A stretch of 64,000 nt of DNA from Sutterella sp. (GTDB lineage: Bacteria > Pseudomonadota > Gammaproteobacteria > Burkholderiales > Burkholderiaceae_F), in assembly GCA_020025955.1 (NCBI GenBank), contig JAHHRF010000005.1, forward strand, positions 1-64,000, read 5' to 3'. Within the stretch, counting starts at the first letter, position 1; each line of letters starts with the position of its first letter. The notes beneath the pieces are model-generated. The model did no database searches. It was not told the DNA's origin and was given only the letters and a program-made list of their open reading frames with translations. This document shows positions 7,797 to 16,849 of this stretch, piece by piece. The position numbers were made by a program, and so were the translations under genes.

Positions 7797-10637
7797 ATGA
7801 CGCAAACAACTACGCAAGAACTCGCAAAGAGTTTCGATCCGAACGCGATCGAAGCTCGCTGGTATCCCATCTGGGAAGAGCGCGGCTACTTCAGCGCTGG
7901 GCTCGACCCCAAGAAGCCCAGCTTCGCCATTCAGCTTCCCCCGCCCAACATCACGGGCATTTTGCATATGGGGCACGCCTTTAACCAGACGGTTATGGAT
8001 ACGTTGACGCGTTTCCATCGCATGGATGGCTTCAATACCGTATGGATTCCGGGGACGGACCATGCTGGTATCGCGACGCAGATCGTGGTTGAACGTAAGC
8101 TTGAAAGCCAGGGGATCAACTACAAGGATCTCTCTCGTGAAGACTTCATCGGCAAGGTCTGGGAATGGCAGAAATTCTCGGGCGGTACGATTTTGCAGCA
8201 GATGCGTCGTTTGGGCGATAGCGTGGACTGGGATCGTACGTACTTCACGATGGACGAGAAACTCTCCAACGTCGTTGTCGAAACCTTTGTGCGTCTTTAC
8301 GAAGAAGGCCTCATCTACCGAGGCAACCGTTTGGTGAACTGGGATCCGAAGTTGCAGTCGGCCGTTTCTGACTTAGAAGTCGAAAGCGAAGAAGCCGATG
8401 GCCACATGTGGGAAATCCGTTACCCGGCGGCTGATGGTTCGGAAGACGTGATCATCGCCACCACGCGTCCTGAAACCTTGTTTGGTGACCAGGCTGTGGC
8501 TGTGAACCCGGAAGACGAACGCTACACCAACTTGGTGGGCAAGACCTTGAAGTTGCCGTTAACGGATCGTGAAATCCCCGTGATTGCGGACAGCTACGTG
8601 GATAAGGAATTCGGTTCGGGTTGCGTGAAGATCACGCCGGCACATGACTTCAATGACTTTGAAGTGGGTCGCCGTCACAACCTTGAGATGCTCAACATCT
8701 TAACGAAGACCGCTCACATGAACGACAACGTGCCCGAAAAGTATCGTGGCATGGATCGTTACGAATGCCGTAAGGCTGTGATTGCTGACTTGGAAGCCGC
8801 TGGCCTTCTCGTTAGCATCAAACCGCATCGCCACATGGTGCCGCGTGTTGCCCGTACGGGTGAAATTGTTGAACCGATGCTCTCCGAACAGTGGTACATG
8901 GCCATGAGCAAGGCTGCCCCCGAAGGTAGTCTCCAGCCGGGTAAGTCCATCGGTGAAGTCGGTTTAGAAGCCGTTGAATCCGGTGAAGTCAACATCTTCC
9001 CGAAGGAATGGCGTGGCGTTTACCGTCAGTGGCTTGAAAACATTCAAGACTGGTGTATCTCCCGTCAGCTCATCTGGGGTCATCAGATTCCCGCTTGGTA
9101 CGACGAAGCTGGCAACGTTTACGTGGCTCGCAACGAAGAAGAAGCCCAGCAAAAGGCTGGCGCTGGCGTGACGTTGACGCGCGACCCGGACGTGTTGGAT
9201 ACGTGGTATTCCTCCGCCATGGTGCCCTTCTCCAACTTAGGTTGGCCCAACCCCGAAGGCGAAGACAAGACGGCTTACGACTTGTACTTGCCGAGCTCCG
9301 TGCTCGTGACGGGTTACGACATCATCTTCTTCTGGGTGGCTCGTATGGTCATGATGACCAAGCACTTCACGGGTCGTGTGCCGTTCCATAACGTGTACAT
9401 CCACGGTCTCGTGCGTGACGCCGAAGGTAAGAAGATGTCGAAGTCGGAAGGTAACACCTTGGATCCGCTCGACATCATTCAGGGTATCGGTTTAGAAGAC
9501 TTGATCGTGAAGAACACGACCGGTCTTCGTCAGCCTGAAAAGGCCCCGCAGGTCGAAAAGAAGTTACGTCGCAACTACCCCGAAGGGATCGCTGCGCACG
9601 GCGCTGACGCGCTTCGCTTCACGATGGCCGCTTACGCCACCTTGGGTCGTAACGTGAACTTTGACTTGAAGCGTGCCGAAGGCTATCGCAACTTCTGCAC
9701 CAAGCTCTGGAACGCAACGCGTTTCGCGCTCATGAATGTGGAAGGCAAGGATTGTGGCTTTGGTGCCGACGCTGGCAAGCCCATGGAATTCTCCCAGATC
9801 GACCGTTGGATTCAGGCTGAACTCAACCGTACGATCCGTGAAGTTCGCCAGGCTTATGCCGACTTCCGTTTGGACGTGGCCGCTAACGCTATCTACTCCT
9901 TCGTTTGGAACGAATACTGTGACTGGTACTTGGAATTGACCAAGGTTCAGTTACGTAGCGACAACGAAGCTGTGGTGCGCGCAACGCGTCACACCTTGGC
10001 TAAGGTGCTTGAGCAGATCCTTCGCTTAGCCCACCCGATCATCCCCTTCATCACGGAAGAACTCTGGCAGAAGGTGGCATTGGTGACGGGCGATCGCGTT
10101 GAGGGGGATGAAGCCTCCCTCATGGTTCAGGACTACCCGAAGGCTGACGAAGCCGTGGACGAAGCCGCCGTCGCCTTTACGGCTACGGTGAAGGCCATGA
10201 TTGACGCCATCCGTAACTTGCGTGGCGAAATGAAGCTTTCGCCCTCGGAACGTCTCCCGCTCGTCATCGAAGGTGACAAGGCTGTGTGCGAAGCCGTGAC
10301 GCCCTACTTGGAAGCCTTGGCTCGACTCTCTGGCGTAGAAGCCGTGGATAGCATTGACGCTGTCAATGAAGGCGCCATCGCCCCTGTCGCCATCGTGGAC
10401 GACTTTAAGCTCATGCTTAAGGTGGAAATCGACTTGGAAGCTGAACGTGAACGCTTAACCAAGGAAGTGACCCGCCTCGAAGGGGAAGTCAAGAAGTGCG
10501 AAGCCAAACTCGGTAACGAAGGCTTCGTCGCTCGTGCCCCGGCGAAGGTCGTGGAAACGGAGCGCAACCGCTTGGCTGACTATTCCGCCTTGTTAGAAAA
10601 GGTTAAGGCTCAGCTTGAACGCTTGCCTAAGGCGTAA
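7797..10637 (+). CDS. valS: Valyl-tRNA synthetase
   Basis: A 946-residue class I synthetase that charges tRNA-Val. The signature LHMGHAF is at ~56-62 and KMSKS at 546-550. Between them lies the CP1 editing domain. The anticodon-binding helical domain follows, and the last ~70 residues form the ValRS-specific coiled coil (RLTKEVTRLEGEVKK). The length matches E. coli ValRS (951). It is the last gene of the pepA cluster and ends at a strong terminator. Confidence 0.97.
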   Translation: MTQTTTQELAKSFDPNAIEARWYPIWEERGYFSAGLDPKKPSFAIQLPPPNITGILHMGHAFNQTVMDTLTRFHRMDGFNTVWIPGTDHAGIATQIVVERKLESQGINYKDLSREDFIGKVWEWQKFSGGTILQQMRRLGDSVDWDRTYFTMDEKLSNVVVETFVRLYEEGLIYRGNRLVNWDPKLQSAVSDLEVESEEADGHMWEIRYPAADGSEDVIIATTRPETLFGDQAVAVNPEDERYTNLVGKTLKLPLTDREIPVIADSYVDKEFGSGCVKITPAHDFNDFEVGRRHNLEMLNILTKTAHMNDNVPEKYRGMDRYECRKAVIADLEAAGLLVSIKPHRHMVPRVARTGEIVEPMLSEQWYMAMSKAAPEGSLQPGKSIGEVGLEAVESGEVNIFPKEWRGVYRQWLENIQDWCISRQLIWGHQIPAWYDEAGNVYVARNEEEAQQKAGAGVTLTRDPDVLDTWYSSAMVPFSNLGWPNPEGEDKTAYDLYLPSSVLVTGYDIIFFWVARMVMMTKHFTGRVPFHNVYIHGLVRDAEGKKMSKSEGNTLDPLDIIQGIGLEDLIVKNTTGLRQPEKAPQVEKKLRRNYPEGIAAHGADALRFTMAAYATLGRNVNFDLKRAEGYRNFCTKLWNATRFALMNVEGKDCGFGADAGKPMEFSQIDRWIQAELNRTIREVRQAYADFRLDVAANAIYSFVWNEYCDWYLELTKVQLRSDNEAVVRATRHTLAKVLEQILRLAHPIIPFITEELWQKVALVTGDRVEGDEASLMVQDYPKADEAVDEAAVAFTATVKAMIDAIRNLRGEMKLSPSERLPLVIEGDKAVCEAVTPYLEALARLSGVEAVDSIDAVNEGAIAPVAIVDDFKLMLKVEIDLEAERERLTKEVTRLEGEVKKCEAKLGNEGFVARAPAKVVETERNRLADYSALLEKVKAQLERLPKA

Positions 10638-10664
10638 TTTCACTACGTCAAAGTAGCGTTGACG

Positions 10665-10709
10665 AATGCCCTGCTTCGATTCGTTCGATGGCAGGGCATT
10701 TCTTTTTTA
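10665..10709 (+). terminator. Terminator after valS
   Basis: A perfect 10-bp stem, AATGCCCTGC at 10665-10674 and GCAGGGCATT at 10691-10700, is followed by TCTTTTTT. The loop holds a small nested TCGA pair. Confidence 0.9.
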
Positions 10710-10859
10710 CTTGTGAATTTTCTCAACTCTTCTCATAATGGAGTTAAGGGCTAAGCTTTTTTGCCTATTGAAACTGGAACCTTTGTTTTTCGTTTTTATA
10801 ACAATGGCTTCCAGTCGTGTCTCGCTAGAGACCTCCGAAAACCAGAAGGAGAACTGACC

Positions 10860-11162
10860 ATGTCTACCGTTGATATTATTGTTCAAGCCATTGAGAACAA
10901 GAAATCCTTGAGCTTCTCTTACCACGGATTCGAACGCGTTGTTTCACCCTACGCATGCGGCATCAATGCCGTCAATGAAGTTAAATTAATCGGCTTCCAA
11001 ACTGGAGGCGGTAGCACGTCTGGCGTAACTGAAAAGTTGCGCTTTTTTGCTGTTGAGGACATCCTCGGCGCAGAAGTCAGTGACGCCCCCTTTGCCTGCC
11101 CCTGCGACAAGGCTAAGGCTCAGTACGTTGAGCTGACGAACATCTATGCGCAGGTCGCCTAA
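10860..11162 (+). CDS. Small WYL-like protein
   Basis: A 100-residue protein. The pattern IVQAIENKKSLSFSYHGFERVVSPYACG followed by VKLIGFQTGGGSTSG and FFAVEDILGAEV resembles a stand-alone WYL-type beta domain, normally a ligand-sensing module in transcription factors and defence regulators. No HTH partner is fused or adjacent. The start at 10860 follows AGAAGGAG. It is monocistronic, between two terminators. The role is unknown and the assignment rests on pattern only. Confidence 0.7.
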   Translation: MSTVDIIVQAIENKKSLSFSYHGFERVVSPYACGINAVNEVKLIGFQTGGGSTSGVTEKLRFFAVEDILGAEVSDAPFACPCDKAKAQYVELTNIYAQVA

Positions 11163-11192
11163 GCCGCTGAAACGCGCTTTTGCTTACTCATG

Positions 11193-11225
11193 AAAAAAGA
11201 GGCAGGAATACTCCTGCCTCTTTGC
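11193..11225 (+). terminator. Bidirectional terminator, WYL-like gene and acyltransferase
   Basis: A perfect 12-bp stem, AAAGAGGCAGGA at 11196-11207 and TCCTGCCTCTTT at 11212-11223, has a 4-nt loop. The left side is A-rich, so the hairpin can also end the convergent acyltransferase transcript. Confidence 0.85.
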
Positions 11226-11233
11226 GTAAGCGC

Positions 11234-13177
11234 TTAGTCGTTAAAGATGGGATCTAACCACGTCGCGTTCTTTTCAAGGTACGTCTTATCCATGTGGTCG
11301 TCATCGCCGTAATGAATCAAATCACATAATTGATTGGGACAAACCGTCGGCGTGGGATTCAGAATCTCAGCGAGTCCTTCAAAAGTTTTAACAACATAAT
11401 CGTTCCCATCTCTCCACCAATCCAAATTCGGATAGGGCACCAATAACGTAGAAAAATTATTCTCCCCTAAACGATTGATCCGTTTCGCAATGTCATAACT
11501 CCCGTGATCCCAGGGCGCATCAAGCACAATGAAATAGCGCTTTTCAGGATGACGCTTCATCATCGCTTGCATCGTCTCCATAGCCAGCGCAAAGCCACCG
11601 TTTTTGAAAGTTAACACTCGACCATCCATCGCCTGAAATTGCTGACGATAGCGAAGGGTATTTTTCCATTCCCCCCAAACCTGAGAAACTGCAATGCGCT
11701 TAACCGAAGGGAGTGCATAAAGCGTTTCAACCTTTGAGGCGTGTTCTACACAATAATCTGAATAAGTTACACCAGGCACCATCAAACAACCATTTAGCGC
11801 ATAAAGTCCTACGACTTTGCCCGTTCGCTTGGCCTCTGCCAAAAGACGACGACGGTATTGGTTCGCATGCGAATCGCCAATCAAAAGAATCTCTGGCATT
11901 CGTGTCGGATCGGTGACTTCCAACTCAACACCATTAATGACTCGTTCATGCCAACCCGCCGGTTCTGGTTGTTCTTTTTCTCGCACCATCAGCACAGGAT
12001 TGTTAACGACAAAGGAACGTTCTGGAAAACCTTTTTTTCCACGAATCCCCTGCCCTAAGGCAAAGGCTGCGAACATTAAAACCAATAAAACAATCACAGA
12101 GCGCTTCGAAGCCTTCCCCTTCAAGCGACGAACCGGGTTTTCAACCCAGTAGTAGCTCGCCACAGCCAAAACGAGCGAAGCCAGCAACATCCCTACCGTT
12201 ACCCACCATGCTCCCATGGGGTAGATCAAGGCTTGGAAGGACAATAAGGGCCAGTGCCAGAGGTAAAGGGAATAGCTCACCAAGCCCACAAAAACCATGG
12301 GACCGGCGGAGAGCACCGTCTTATTAATGAAGCCATCTCGCCCCATCAACACCATAACGGCCCCAAGGACGCAGCCCAAGTTTAAAAACCCAGGGCTTTC
12401 TAATTCATTGATGACCAGGAAGTACGTGGTGACAATCAACACGAAGCCAATCGCGGGCACAAGGCGTGCGCTCTTTCCCTTCAGTTGAAACGCATAAAAG
12501 GTTTCACCCCAGGCTAACAAAATCCCAAAGGAGAGTTCCCAGAAACGCGTCAACGGGAAATAAAAAGCAAAGCTCTTATCTTGCGCTAAGAGACACCACG
12601 AGAGGCTCGACACCGTCATGGCAAGCACAAAGAGCCCTAACCACTTGGCTTGCGGAAAGAAGCGCCACAGCGCCATTGCAATGAGCGGGAAGACGATATA
12701 AAACTGCTCTTCGACTGACAAGCTCCAGATATGGATCAAAGGCTTATAAATGGCTCCTGGGTCGAAATATCCTAAGTGTGAAAGCAAGCGAAGGTTTTCA
12801 AAGAAAAGCGCGCTACCGTAAATCTCTTTCCCTAAAAGCAAATACTCTTCGCGCGTCATGAAGAACCACCCCACAACGGCCACAAACAAGAGCACTAACA
12901 ATAAGGGCGGGAAGATGCGCTTAACACGCTTAGCGTAAAAGCTCTTCCACGAGAAGTCCCCCTTTTGAAGACCACGGAAAATAATCCCCGAGATCAAATA
13001 ACCCGAAATAACAAAGAAAACATCGACCCCTAAAAAACCGTTGGGAATCAGTCCAGGAAAAGCGTGATAAATCAATACTGGAAGCACAGCTAACGCACGC
13101 AAGCCCGTAATGTCATTACGCCAAGCATGCCCATTCCCTAGCTCTTGAGGAAGTGTTACATCTTTTTTAATCGTCAT
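11234..13177 (-). CDS. Membrane acyltransferase with C-terminal SGNH domain (OafA/YrhL type)
   Basis: 647 residues. The N-terminal ~350 residues form an acyltransferase-3 domain with about ten or eleven membrane segments. Typical motifs are RNDITGLRALAVLPVLIYHA (catalytic His), FLGVDVFFVISGYLI and WSLSVEEQFY. The C-terminal ~250 residues are periplasmic and SGNH-like, with ILLIGDSHANQ (catalytic Ser) and DDDHMD near the end (Asp/His). Such enzymes usually O-acetylate O-antigen or other envelope glycans. The exact substrate is unknown. The gene stands alone, between convergent and tandem terminators. Confidence 0.9.
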   Translation of the reverse strand: MTIKKDVTLPQELGNGHAWRNDITGLRALAVLPVLIYHAFPGLIPNGFLGVDVFFVISGYLISGIIFRGLQKGDFSWKSFYAKRVKRIFPPLLLVLLFVAVVGWFFMTREEYLLLGKEIYGSALFFENLRLLSHLGYFDPGAIYKPLIHIWSLSVEEQFYIVFPLIAMALWRFFPQAKWLGLFVLAMTVSSLSWCLLAQDKSFAFYFPLTRFWELSFGILLAWGETFYAFQLKGKSARLVPAIGFVLIVTTYFLVINELESPGFLNLGCVLGAVMVLMGRDGFINKTVLSAGPMVFVGLVSYSLYLWHWPLLSFQALIYPMGAWWVTVGMLLASLVLAVASYYWVENPVRRLKGKASKRSVIVLLVLMFAAFALGQGIRGKKGFPERSFVVNNPVLMVREKEQPEPAGWHERVINGVELEVTDPTRMPEILLIGDSHANQYRRRLLAEAKRTGKVVGLYALNGCLMVPGVTYSDYCVEHASKVETLYALPSVKRIAVSQVWGEWKNTLRYRQQFQAMDGRVLTFKNGGFALAMETMQAMMKRHPEKRYFIVLDAPWDHGSYDIAKRINRLGENNFSTLLVPYPNLDWWRDGNDYVVKTFEGLAEILNPTPTVCPNQLCDLIHYGDDDHMDKTYLEKNATWLDPIFND

Positions 13178-13242
13178 GTCGTGTTATTTTGTCATCTCTT
13201 TAAGTCATCTTTCCTCAGGCAATTTTGCGTTTTAACAATGCA

Positions 13243-13280
13243 AAAAAGCCTTGAGGGTAGCAGTCTACCTCAAGGCTCTC
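13243..13280 (-). terminator. Terminator after AGCS symporter gene
   Basis: On the minus strand, AGCCTTGAGG (13268-13277) pairs perfectly with CCTCAAGGCT (13247-13256), followed by six T. Confidence 0.85.
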
Positions 13281-13303
13281 TTGTTTGTCGTAAATTCGCT
13301 TAG

Positions 13304-14809
13304 TTAAGACGGATGCTTGGCATCGAGCCCCGTCAAATTGTCCACACCCAAGCGCTCTTCCACTTCCAAGTTGGTTTCAGCACGTTCACCTTCCCAGTAA
13401 ACGGCATTGGCAATCCCCAACTTTTCCGGGTGGAACACGGGGTTAAGCCCCAAGCGGCGTTGCATTTCATAGTCCTTCAAGGCCGTTAGGGCATGACGCT
13501 GAAGGAGAAGAATTGCAATGATATTGAGCCAGGCCATCATCCCCACGCCCACGTCAGCCATCGACCAAATCAAGGCCGAGGAACGAATGGCACCGAAGGC
13601 TACCGTCAAGATGAAGATGGCTTTACAGATCGTCATCACGAAGGGACGCTTCAAGTAACGATTTAAGTAGGCCACATTGGTTTCCGCCATGTAGTAGTAG
13701 CCCAGAATCGTCGTGAAGGCAAAGAAGAAGATGGCCACACCGATGAAGGGACTCCCCCAACCCGGCATGATCTGGTTAATGGCTTCCTGCGTATAAACGG
13801 GACCGGCAATTTCGCCAGGCAACCCTTCATGGCGCATCAGCCCATCCGGGCCCACCATGTTATAGGCGCCCGTCATCAGGATCATAAAGCCCGTGGCAGA
13901 ACACACAAAGAGCGTGTCAATGTAAACCGAGAAGGCCTGCACTAAGCCTTGCTTAGCGGGGTGAGACACGGCAGCGGCCGACGAGGCATGTGGCCCCGTA
14001 CCCTGACCCGCTTCGTTGGAGTAAATCCCACGCTTCACACCCCAAGCCACAGCCTGACCGATCATACCACCGGCCAAGGGACCTGCCCCAAAGGCGCTGG
14101 AGACAATCAATTCAAGGGTCGCCGGGATCTGTTCATAATTGATCCCCACGATGATTAAGGCCACGACGACGTAAGCCTGGGCCATGAAGGGAACCACAAC
14201 CGTGGCCACATTCGCGATGCGACGAAGGCCGCCAATAATCACGAAGGTCAACAACGACCCCACGATCGCAGCCGTGATTTCAGGCTGAATATCAAAGGCG
14301 TTTTGCCAGGCCAAAGCAATCGAATTACTTTGCACCCCAGGACAGAAGAAAACGGAAGCCGCAATCGTAACCAGCGCAAACACCCAAGCGAAGAACTTGG
14401 AATTTAAGCCGCGTTCAATATAAAAGGCGGGACCCCCACGGTACTGACCCTCAATCTGTTCTTTGAAGATCTGCCCCAAGGTAGACTCCACAAAAGCGGA
14501 GCTCGCCCCCAAGAACGCCATCACCCACATCCAAAAGAGTGCACCAGGACCCCCGAAAGCAATGGCCGTTGCCACGCCTGCGATGTTCCCCGTGCCAACA
14601 CGCCCTGCCAACGTCAGCGACAAGGCTTGGAAACTTGAAAGGCCAATTTCGCCTTCACGCTTTTGAAAGAGCAAGCGCCACATTTCAGGAATCATACGAA
14701 GCTGAACAAAGCGCGTACGAATACTAAAGAGGAGCCCGCCGACTAAACATAGGCCCACCAAAACCGGAGACCAAATGTAGCCATTGAGGATGTCTACAAA
14801 CTTTTCCAT
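13304..14809 (-). CDS. Sodium/alanine (glycine) symporter, AGCS family
   Basis: A 501-residue inner-membrane protein with about ten hydrophobic segments. Family marks are the N-terminal MEKFVDILNGYIWSPVLVGL, the conserved GRVGTGNIAGVATAI, FGAGPLAGG and GVKRGIYSNEAGQGTGPHASSAA. It imports small neutral amino acids with Na+. The start at 14809 gives the usual N-terminus, while a frame opening 21 codons earlier adds a non-conserved stretch. Downstream of argH, but separated by ~120 bp containing a hairpin. Confidence 0.92.
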   Translation of the reverse strand: MEKFVDILNGYIWSPVLVGLCLVGGLLFSIRTRFVQLRMIPEMWRLLFQKREGEIGLSSFQALSLTLAGRVGTGNIAGVATAIAFGGPGALFWMWVMAFLGASSAFVESTLGQIFKEQIEGQYRGGPAFYIERGLNSKFFAWVFALVTIAASVFFCPGVQSNSIALAWQNAFDIQPEITAAIVGSLLTFVIIGGLRRIANVATVVVPFMAQAYVVVALIIVGINYEQIPATLELIVSSAFGAGPLAGGMIGQAVAWGVKRGIYSNEAGQGTGPHASSAAAVSHPAKQGLVQAFSVYIDTLFVCSATGFMILMTGAYNMVGPDGLMRHEGLPGEIAGPVYTQEAINQIMPGWGSPFIGVAIFFFAFTTILGYYYMAETNVAYLNRYLKRPFVMTICKAIFILTVAFGAIRSSALIWSMADVGVGMMAWLNIIAILLLQRHALTALKDYEMQRRLGLNPVFHPEKLGIANAVYWEGERAETNLEVEERLGVDNLTGLDAKHPS

Positions 14810-14877
14810 AATTGTTCTTCTCACTGAGGCGTTTTGTGCCAAACGCTCTTTTGACGCCCAGTCCAAGGTCAAACGAT

Positions 14878-14904
14878 GGCGTCACCAAAAAAGACGGTGA
14901 CGCC
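14878..14904 (-). other. Hairpin between argH and AGCS gene
   Basis: A perfect 9-bp stem, GGCGTCACC/GGTGACGCC, has a 9-nt loop. The T-run is in the loop on the minus strand instead of after the stem, so it is not a standard terminator. It may be a processing or attenuation structure. Confidence 0.5.
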
Positions 14905-14927
14905 ACGACACTCAGACGGTTAACGCG

Positions 14928-16355
14928 TTAGTGGTTTCGTTGAGAGAAAATCGTTTCCCAACGCTCGACCTGATACTTTACCTGAGCCGGAGCCGTGCCG
15001 CCCAAATGATTACGGGCATTGACCGAGCCTTCAAGCTTCAAGACGTCATAGACATCCTCGCCAATCAGATCACTGAAGGACTGAAGCACATCCAAGGGAA
15101 GGTCTTCTAAACCGCAGTCACGCTGGCCAGCTTCACGGACTACCTGACCCACGATATCGTGTGCTGTACGGAAGGGCATCCCATGACGAACCAAGTAGTC
15201 CGCCAAGTCGGTGGCGGTCGGGTAACCCGCCTGACACGCTTGAAGCATGTTTTCAGGACGCGCTTCGACGCCTGCCATCATGTCGCAGAAGGCACGTAAC
15301 GTGTCCTTCACGGTATCAATGGCATCAAAGACCGGTTCTTTATCTTCTTGGAAGTCCTTGTTATAGGCCAAGGGCGTCCCCTTCATGAGGGTGAGCATCG
15401 CCGTCAAGTCACCGTACACACGGCCCGTCTTACCGCGAGCGGTTTCAGGCACGTCCGGGTTTTTCTTCTGAGGCATGATCGAAGACCCCGTCGTGAAACG
15501 GTCCGGCAACTTGATGAAGCTAAAGCGCTGGCTCATCCAAGTGATGAGCTCTTCCGACAAGCGGGAGATGTGCATCATGATCAACGAAGCACAGGCGCAG
15601 AATTCAATCGCAAAATCGCGGTCAGAGACGGCATCCAACGAATTCTGGCAAACGCCTTCAAAGCCCAATAAAGAGGCCGAGAGTTCTCGATCGATCGGAT
15701 AAGTGGTCCCCGCTAAGGCGGCTGCGCCCAAGGGGGAGCGATTCACGCGTGCACGGCAGTCGAGCAAACGCTCACGGTCACGCTCAAACATTTCCACGTA
15801 AGCCAACAAGTGGTGACCGAAAGACACCGGTTGGGCCACCTGCATATGGGTAAAGCCCGGCATGATTACGTCAGAATAACGCTTAGCCTGAGCCACCATC
15901 ACTTCCTGTAAATGTTCTAAACGCTTGAGAATAACGTCGATTTCGCTTCGAACGTATAAGCGCACATCGGTAGCCACCTGGTCGTTTCGGCTACGACCCG
16001 TATGAAGACGCTTACCCGCGTCCCCAATCAAAGCGGTTAAGCGGGCTTCAATATTCAAATGCACATCTTCGAGTTCTAACTGCCACTCAAAGGTACCCGC
16101 TTCGATTTCCTGGCGAATCTGCGCCATCCCCGACTTGATGGCTTCTAAATCGTCTTGCGACAAAACCCCCACCGAAGCCAACATCGTTGCGTGAGCAACG
16201 GAGCCTTCAATATCAGCAAACGCCATGCGTTTATCAAAATCCACACTCGCGGTGTAACGGAGCACAAAAGCATCCACCGGTTCAGAGAATCGCCCAGACC
16301 ACGCTTTTTTCTTAGCGTGTAACGGATCATTGGAATGATCATTCTTCGTACTCAT
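14928..16355 (-). CDS. argH: Argininosuccinate lyase
   Basis: A 475-residue enzyme of the fumarase/aspartase superfamily that splits argininosuccinate to arginine and fumarate, the last step of arginine synthesis. The superfamily signature GSSIMPQKKNPD (around residue 285-297) is intact. TGRSRNDQVATD and MPGFTHMQVAQPVSFGHHL are the other conserved blocks. WSGRFSEPVDAFVLRYTASV near the N-terminus is typical of ArgH. No other arg gene is nearby. Confidence 0.96.
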   Translation of the reverse strand: MSTKNDHSNDPLHAKKKAWSGRFSEPVDAFVLRYTASVDFDKRMAFADIEGSVAHATMLASVGVLSQDDLEAIKSGMAQIRQEIEAGTFEWQLELEDVHLNIEARLTALIGDAGKRLHTGRSRNDQVATDVRLYVRSEIDVILKRLEHLQEVMVAQAKRYSDVIMPGFTHMQVAQPVSFGHHLLAYVEMFERDRERLLDCRARVNRSPLGAAALAGTTYPIDRELSASLLGFEGVCQNSLDAVSDRDFAIEFCACASLIMMHISRLSEELITWMSQRFSFIKLPDRFTTGSSIMPQKKNPDVPETARGKTGRVYGDLTAMLTLMKGTPLAYNKDFQEDKEPVFDAIDTVKDTLRAFCDMMAGVEARPENMLQACQAGYPTATDLADYLVRHGMPFRTAHDIVGQVVREAGQRDCGLEDLPLDVLQSFSDLIGEDVYDVLKLEGSVNARNHLGGTAPAQVKYQVERWETIFSQRNH

Positions 16356-16468
16356 GATTTACCTCGCAGGTGAAAGTGAATTTTTGACGGATTATTGTAC
16401 AATCGAGACTCCTTTGGGCGGAGGTTCTAACGCCAAGAATCTCTAATCTAAGTGGTTTATCCTATCCC

Positions 16469-16496
16469 TTGCTTTTTCCCGCTATTGGTGTACAAT
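16469..16496 (+). promoter_or_regulatory. Sigma-70 promoter of the tRNA operon
   Basis: TTGCTT at 16469-16474 and TACAAT at 16491-16496 are spaced 16 bp apart, placing the predicted start a few bases before tRNA-Pro. Seen directly; function inferred from position. Confidence 0.7.
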
Positions 16497-16506
16497 TAAC
16501 GCTCTT

Positions 16507-16583
16507 CGGGGTGTAGCGTAGCCTGGTAGCGCGCCTGGTTTGGGACCAGGATGTCGGGAGTTCGAATCTCTCCACCCCGACCA
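16507..16583 (+). tRNA. tRNA-Pro (anticodon TGG)
   Basis: 77 nt with encoded CCA. The acceptor CGGGGTG pairs with CACCCCG, and the anticodon arm is CCTGG-TTTGGGA-CCAGG. First gene of a Pro-Arg-His operon. Confidence 0.96.
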
Positions 16584-16607
16584 TTAGGTTTCAGCCCGAA
16601 AGCGAGT

Positions 16608-16684
16608 CTGCCCGTAGCTCAGTTGGATAGAGCATCTGCCTTCTAAGCAGACGGTCACAGGTTCGATTCCTGTCGGGCAGGCCA
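16608..16684 (+). tRNA. tRNA-Arg (anticodon TCT)
   Basis: 77 nt with encoded CCA. The acceptor CTGCCCG pairs with CGGGCAG, and the anticodon arm is TCTGC-CTTCTAA-GCAGA, reading AGA. It lies 24 bp after tRNA-Pro. Confidence 0.96.
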
Positions 16685-16714
16685 TACACACCGAATACAC
16701 CGTAAAGAATTTAT

Positions 16715-16791
16715 GGTGGATGTAGCTCAGTTGGTAGAGTCCCGGATTGTGATTCCGGTTGTCGTGGGTTCGAGCCCCATCATCCACCCCA
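16715..16791 (+). tRNA. tRNA-His (anticodon GTG)
   Basis: The acceptor GTGGATG pairs with CATCCAC, the anticodon loop is TTGTGAT, and CCA is encoded. The extra G at 16715 supplies the G-1 identity base opposite C73. Last gene of the tRNA operon, followed by a terminator. Confidence 0.96.
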
Positions 16792-16795
16792 TAAA

Positions 16796-16845
16796 TAAAA
16801 GCCCTTGTTGCGTAATGTTTGCAACAAGGGCTTTTCCGTTTTTTA
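16796..16845 (+). terminator. Bidirectional terminator, tRNA operon and glycosyltransferase
   Basis: A perfect 12-bp stem, AGCCCTTGTTGC at 16800-16811 and GCAACAAGGGCT at 16821-16832, is flanked by AAAA on the left and TTT then TTTTTT on the right. It serves the plus-strand tRNAs and the minus-strand glycosyltransferase. Confidence 0.92.
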
Positions 16846-16849
16846 ACAA

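Noticed and set aside
14878..14904. Intrinsic terminator between argH and the AGCS gene
   Set aside because: The T-run is in the loop, not after the stem. Kept only as a hairpin.
16584..16787. Reading frame antisense to tRNA-Arg and tRNA-His
   Set aside because: It reads the tRNAs backward and has the typical spurious phrases GARTHDNRNHN and TGIEPVT.
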